Below are positions 37,916 to 39,352 of a stretch of DNA of 39,352 bases, in pieces. Every line of letters begins with the position of its first letter. Position 1 is the stretch's first letter. Source of the stretch: Gammaproteobacteria bacterium (GTDB taxonomy: Bacteria; Pseudomonadota; Gammaproteobacteria; Steroidobacterales; GCA-2729495); NCBI GenBank assembly GCA_027293165.1, contig JAPUGB010000185.1, positions 1-39,352 of the forward strand. The letters are read 5' to 3'. The translations under genes were made by a program, and so were the position numbers. The notes beneath the pieces were generated by a model, which was given only the letters and a program-made list of their open reading frames with translations, did no database searches and had not been told where the DNA came from.

Positions 37916-38470
37916 CTACGCTCGACCGTTACTCAATAGCACGTATATTGCGCCAGTCCCGCCGTCACGGGGTGGGGTTGAGCAGAACGCGAGTACTTCA
38001 TCCCATTGGCGCAGCCAATGGTTCACTTTGGTTTTGAGCACCGGGCCTTTGGATCCTGAACCCAGGCCCTTGCCGTGCACGATTCGCACGCACTTGATGT
38101 TCCGGCGGCTGCAAAGCGCTATAAAGTCACGCAAACAATCATGGGCCTCAGAAACGACGAGTCCATGCAGGTCCATTTCATCCTGCACCGCAAACTTACC
38201 CCGGCGCAGCTGGCGCATGACCGAGCGGGGTACCTGCGGCCGCTGGAAGGCCAGCGATTCTCCGAATTCGATGTCTTCGGTAGGCGGCCGGGCGGAACCT
38301 TCTTCCACGGTCGATGCTTCGTCCCGCCGGGTGAATCGCTCCTTGGCAGGCGGAGCCGATGACCCTCGATGGCGTTTTTTCGTGTTCAACGGTTGCGTGC
38401 CGCTGACCGACTGCTTGAATAGCGAGTCCTCTTTAGACTTGCTATGTTTGCCGTTGCGGTCCTTGGCCAT
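37916..38470 (-). CDS. Smr (small MutS-related) domain protein, SmrA/YdaL-like
   Basis: The 184-aa protein (ATG at 38468-38470) has a charged, probably disordered N-terminal half (about residues 1-80), a linker RQLRRGKF and an Smr domain (about 95-182) with DLHG (100-103), VRIVHGKGLGS (around 128-138) and GGTGAIYVLL. Smr domains are endonucleases; related E. coli proteins are SmrA, a DNA nicking enzyme, and SmrB, which cuts mRNA at collided ribosomes. The HGKG and WLRQWDEVLAFC..P..GGTGA pattern is closer to SmrA, but the DLHG motif that SmrA lacks is present. A longer frame to 38878 overlaps surE and is not supported. It is divergent from surE and convergent with the isomerase gene. Confidence 0.88.
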   Translation of the reverse strand: MAKDRNGKHSKSKEDSLFKQSVSGTQPLNTKKRHRGSSAPPAKERFTRRDEASTVEEGSARPPTEDIEFGESLAFQRPQVPRSVMRQLRRGKFAVQDEMDLHGLVVSEAHDCLRDFIALCSRRNIKCVRIVHGKGLGSGSKGPVLKTKVNHWLRQWDEVLAFCSTPPRDGGTGAIYVLLSNGRA

Positions 38471-38599
38471 GCGAGGGTCGTGTTTCCATGCGCCGGCTGG
38501 CGAGCTTTTCACAATATACCCCGAGAGCATGCGACTCGCTGATCCGATAATTACTTTTTCGTTAGGCGCTAGGATCACCGCGGTCTTGACGGAAGAGCG

Positions 38600-39346
38600 A
38601 TGAAGATTCTCCTCAGCAATGACGACGGCTACCACGCTGAGGGGTTGACGACACTTGCCCTGGCATTGTCGGATCTTGCGGAACTGGTCATTGTGGCGCC
38701 AGACCGGAATCAAAGCGGTGCCAGTCATTCGCTGACGCTGGATATGCCGCTGCGCGTGGAGAAAACGCGTGAGGGTATCCACTATGTCAGTGGCACCCCT
38801 ACCGATTGTGTCCACTTGGCGATTACCGGTTTGCTGGAAGCGGGCGACCCTGACATGGTGATCGCCGGAATCAATCACGGGTCCAATCTTGGCGATGACG
38901 TACTGTATTCGGGGACTGTTGCAGCGGCGGTTGAGGGCCGCTTTCTCGGACTGCCAGCCATTGCCGTGTCACTCGCCGGTGACCCGCCCAAGCATTTTGA
39001 TACGGCTGCGCAGGTAACCCGGGAGTTGGTTGATCGGTTGATATTGGCGCCGTTGCCAGCGGATACGATTCTCAACGTCAATGTCCCGGATGTGCCGTAT
39101 GGCGAGCTAAACGGTATCGAGGCAACCCGGCTCGGGGCTCGGCATCGTTCAGAACCGGTCGTGACATCGAAGGACCCGAAAGGCCGAACCGTCTATTGGG
39201 TCGGTCCCGCGGGGGCTGGTCAGGACGCAGGCCCGGGCACCGATTTTCATGCGATTGAACACGCCAGCGTTTCTGTGACGCCGCTGCAGGTAGACCTGAC
39301 GCGCCATGATCGTGTCGCCGAGCTGAGGTCGTGGCTGGCGCAGTGA
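38600..39346 (+). CDS. surE: 5'/3'-nucleotidase (stationary-phase survival protein) SurE
   Basis: SurE is a metal-dependent nucleoside monophosphate phosphatase. The 248-aa product (E. coli 253 aa) has [13 protein letters not shown] with metal ligands D8 and D9, [14 protein letters not shown] with S39, and [24 protein letters not shown] (in part) with the conserved Asn. GGAAGAG precedes the ATG. The stop TGA overlaps a GTG at 39343-39345 that could start the next gene (pcm is the usual neighbour), but only three codons are in the window. The 129 bases separating it from the divergent Smr gene must hold both promoters; none was clear. Confidence 0.96.
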   Translation: MKILLSNDDGYHAEGLTTLALALSDLAELVIVAPDRNQSGASHSLTLDMPLRVEKTREGIHYVSGTPTDCVHLAITGLLEAGDPDMVIAGINHGSNLGDDVLYSGTVAAAVEGRFLGLPAIAVSLAGDPPKHFDTAAQVTRELVDRLILAPLPADTILNVNVPDVPYGELNGIEATRLGARHRSEPVVTSKDPKGRTVYWVGPAGAGQDAGPGTDFHAIEHASVSVTPLQVDLTRHDRVAELRSWLAQ

Positions 39347-39352
39347 AAACCG

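Noticed and set aside
37830-38603. 257-codon plus-strand frame between the isomerase and surE
   Set aside because: Mostly antisense to the Smr-domain gene, with Arg/Ser-rich low-information sequence and no domain.
38471-38878. Upstream extension of the Smr protein to 38878
   Set aside because: It would overlap surE, and the part before the ATG at 38470 has no Smr-family similarity.
39343-39352. Start of the next gene (GTG overlapping the surE stop)
   Set aside because: Only three codons are visible; identity cannot be supported beyond the usual pcm neighbourhood.

Overview
This window is a gene-dense chromosomal segment of a gammaproteobacterium. Almost every gene is housekeeping. The order is the conserved proteobacterial map/rpsB-tsf-pyrH-frr-uppS-cdsA-rseP-bamA-skp-lpxD-lpxA-lpxB-rnhB-dnaE-accA-tilS backbone, followed by pyrG-kdsA-eno-ftsB and surE. 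LPS (lpxA/B/D, kdsA), BamA, Skp and DsbB show a Gram-negative envelope. I cannot fix the genus; a free-living, deep-branching or marine lineage is plausible, but that is inference.

Layout. 1-229: tail of a methyltransferase-like gene. 430-1332: class III nucleotide cyclase fused to an FHA domain. 1358-1516: MITE-like inverted-repeat element. 1518-3260 (-): GTP-dependent PEP carboxykinase. 3543-6740 (+): YoaA-type Fe-S helicase, tsaB, dsbB. 6769-12464 (-): dapE, dapD, a second inverted-repeat element, glnD, map. 12642-12853: divergent map/rpsB control region with a sigma70-like promoter and a structured rpsB leader. 12854-36925 (+): the long translation / nucleotide / envelope / replication cluster from rpsB to ftsB. 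37090-39346: an enoyl-CoA isomerase-like gene, an Smr-domain gene (-) and surE. No tRNA, rRNA, CRISPR array, prophage or transposase gene was seen.

How the genes work together. S2, EF-Ts, RRF, Map, TsaB and TilS serve translation. PyrH and PyrG supply UTP and CTP. UppS and CdsA make the undecaprenyl carrier and CDP-diacylglycerol. RseP, BamA and Skp maintain the outer membrane, and LpxD/A/B plus KdsA build lipid A and Kdo. DapD/DapE make diaminopimelate for the wall. GlnD senses nitrogen status. DnaE and RnhB serve replication, AccA fatty acid synthesis, and PckG and enolase central carbon flux.

The most interesting points are departures from this conserved plan. (1) Three MEP-pathway genes are absent from their usual slots: dxr between cdsA and rseP, and ispD/ispF after ftsB. 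uppS is kept and needs IPP-derived substrate, so the isoprenoid genes have moved or the MEP route has been replaced, for example by mevalonate. (2) fabZ is absent between lpxD and lpxA. (3) Ribosomal protein S2 carries a tail of about 200 residues, with five 10-residue repeats and a lysine/alanine-rich, histone H1-like end. (4) Two different palindromic elements end within 1-2 bases of a stop codon. (5) LpxA has Asn at the acyl-chain ruler position. I found no convincing new multi-gene system; these are lineage-specific modifications of core genes.
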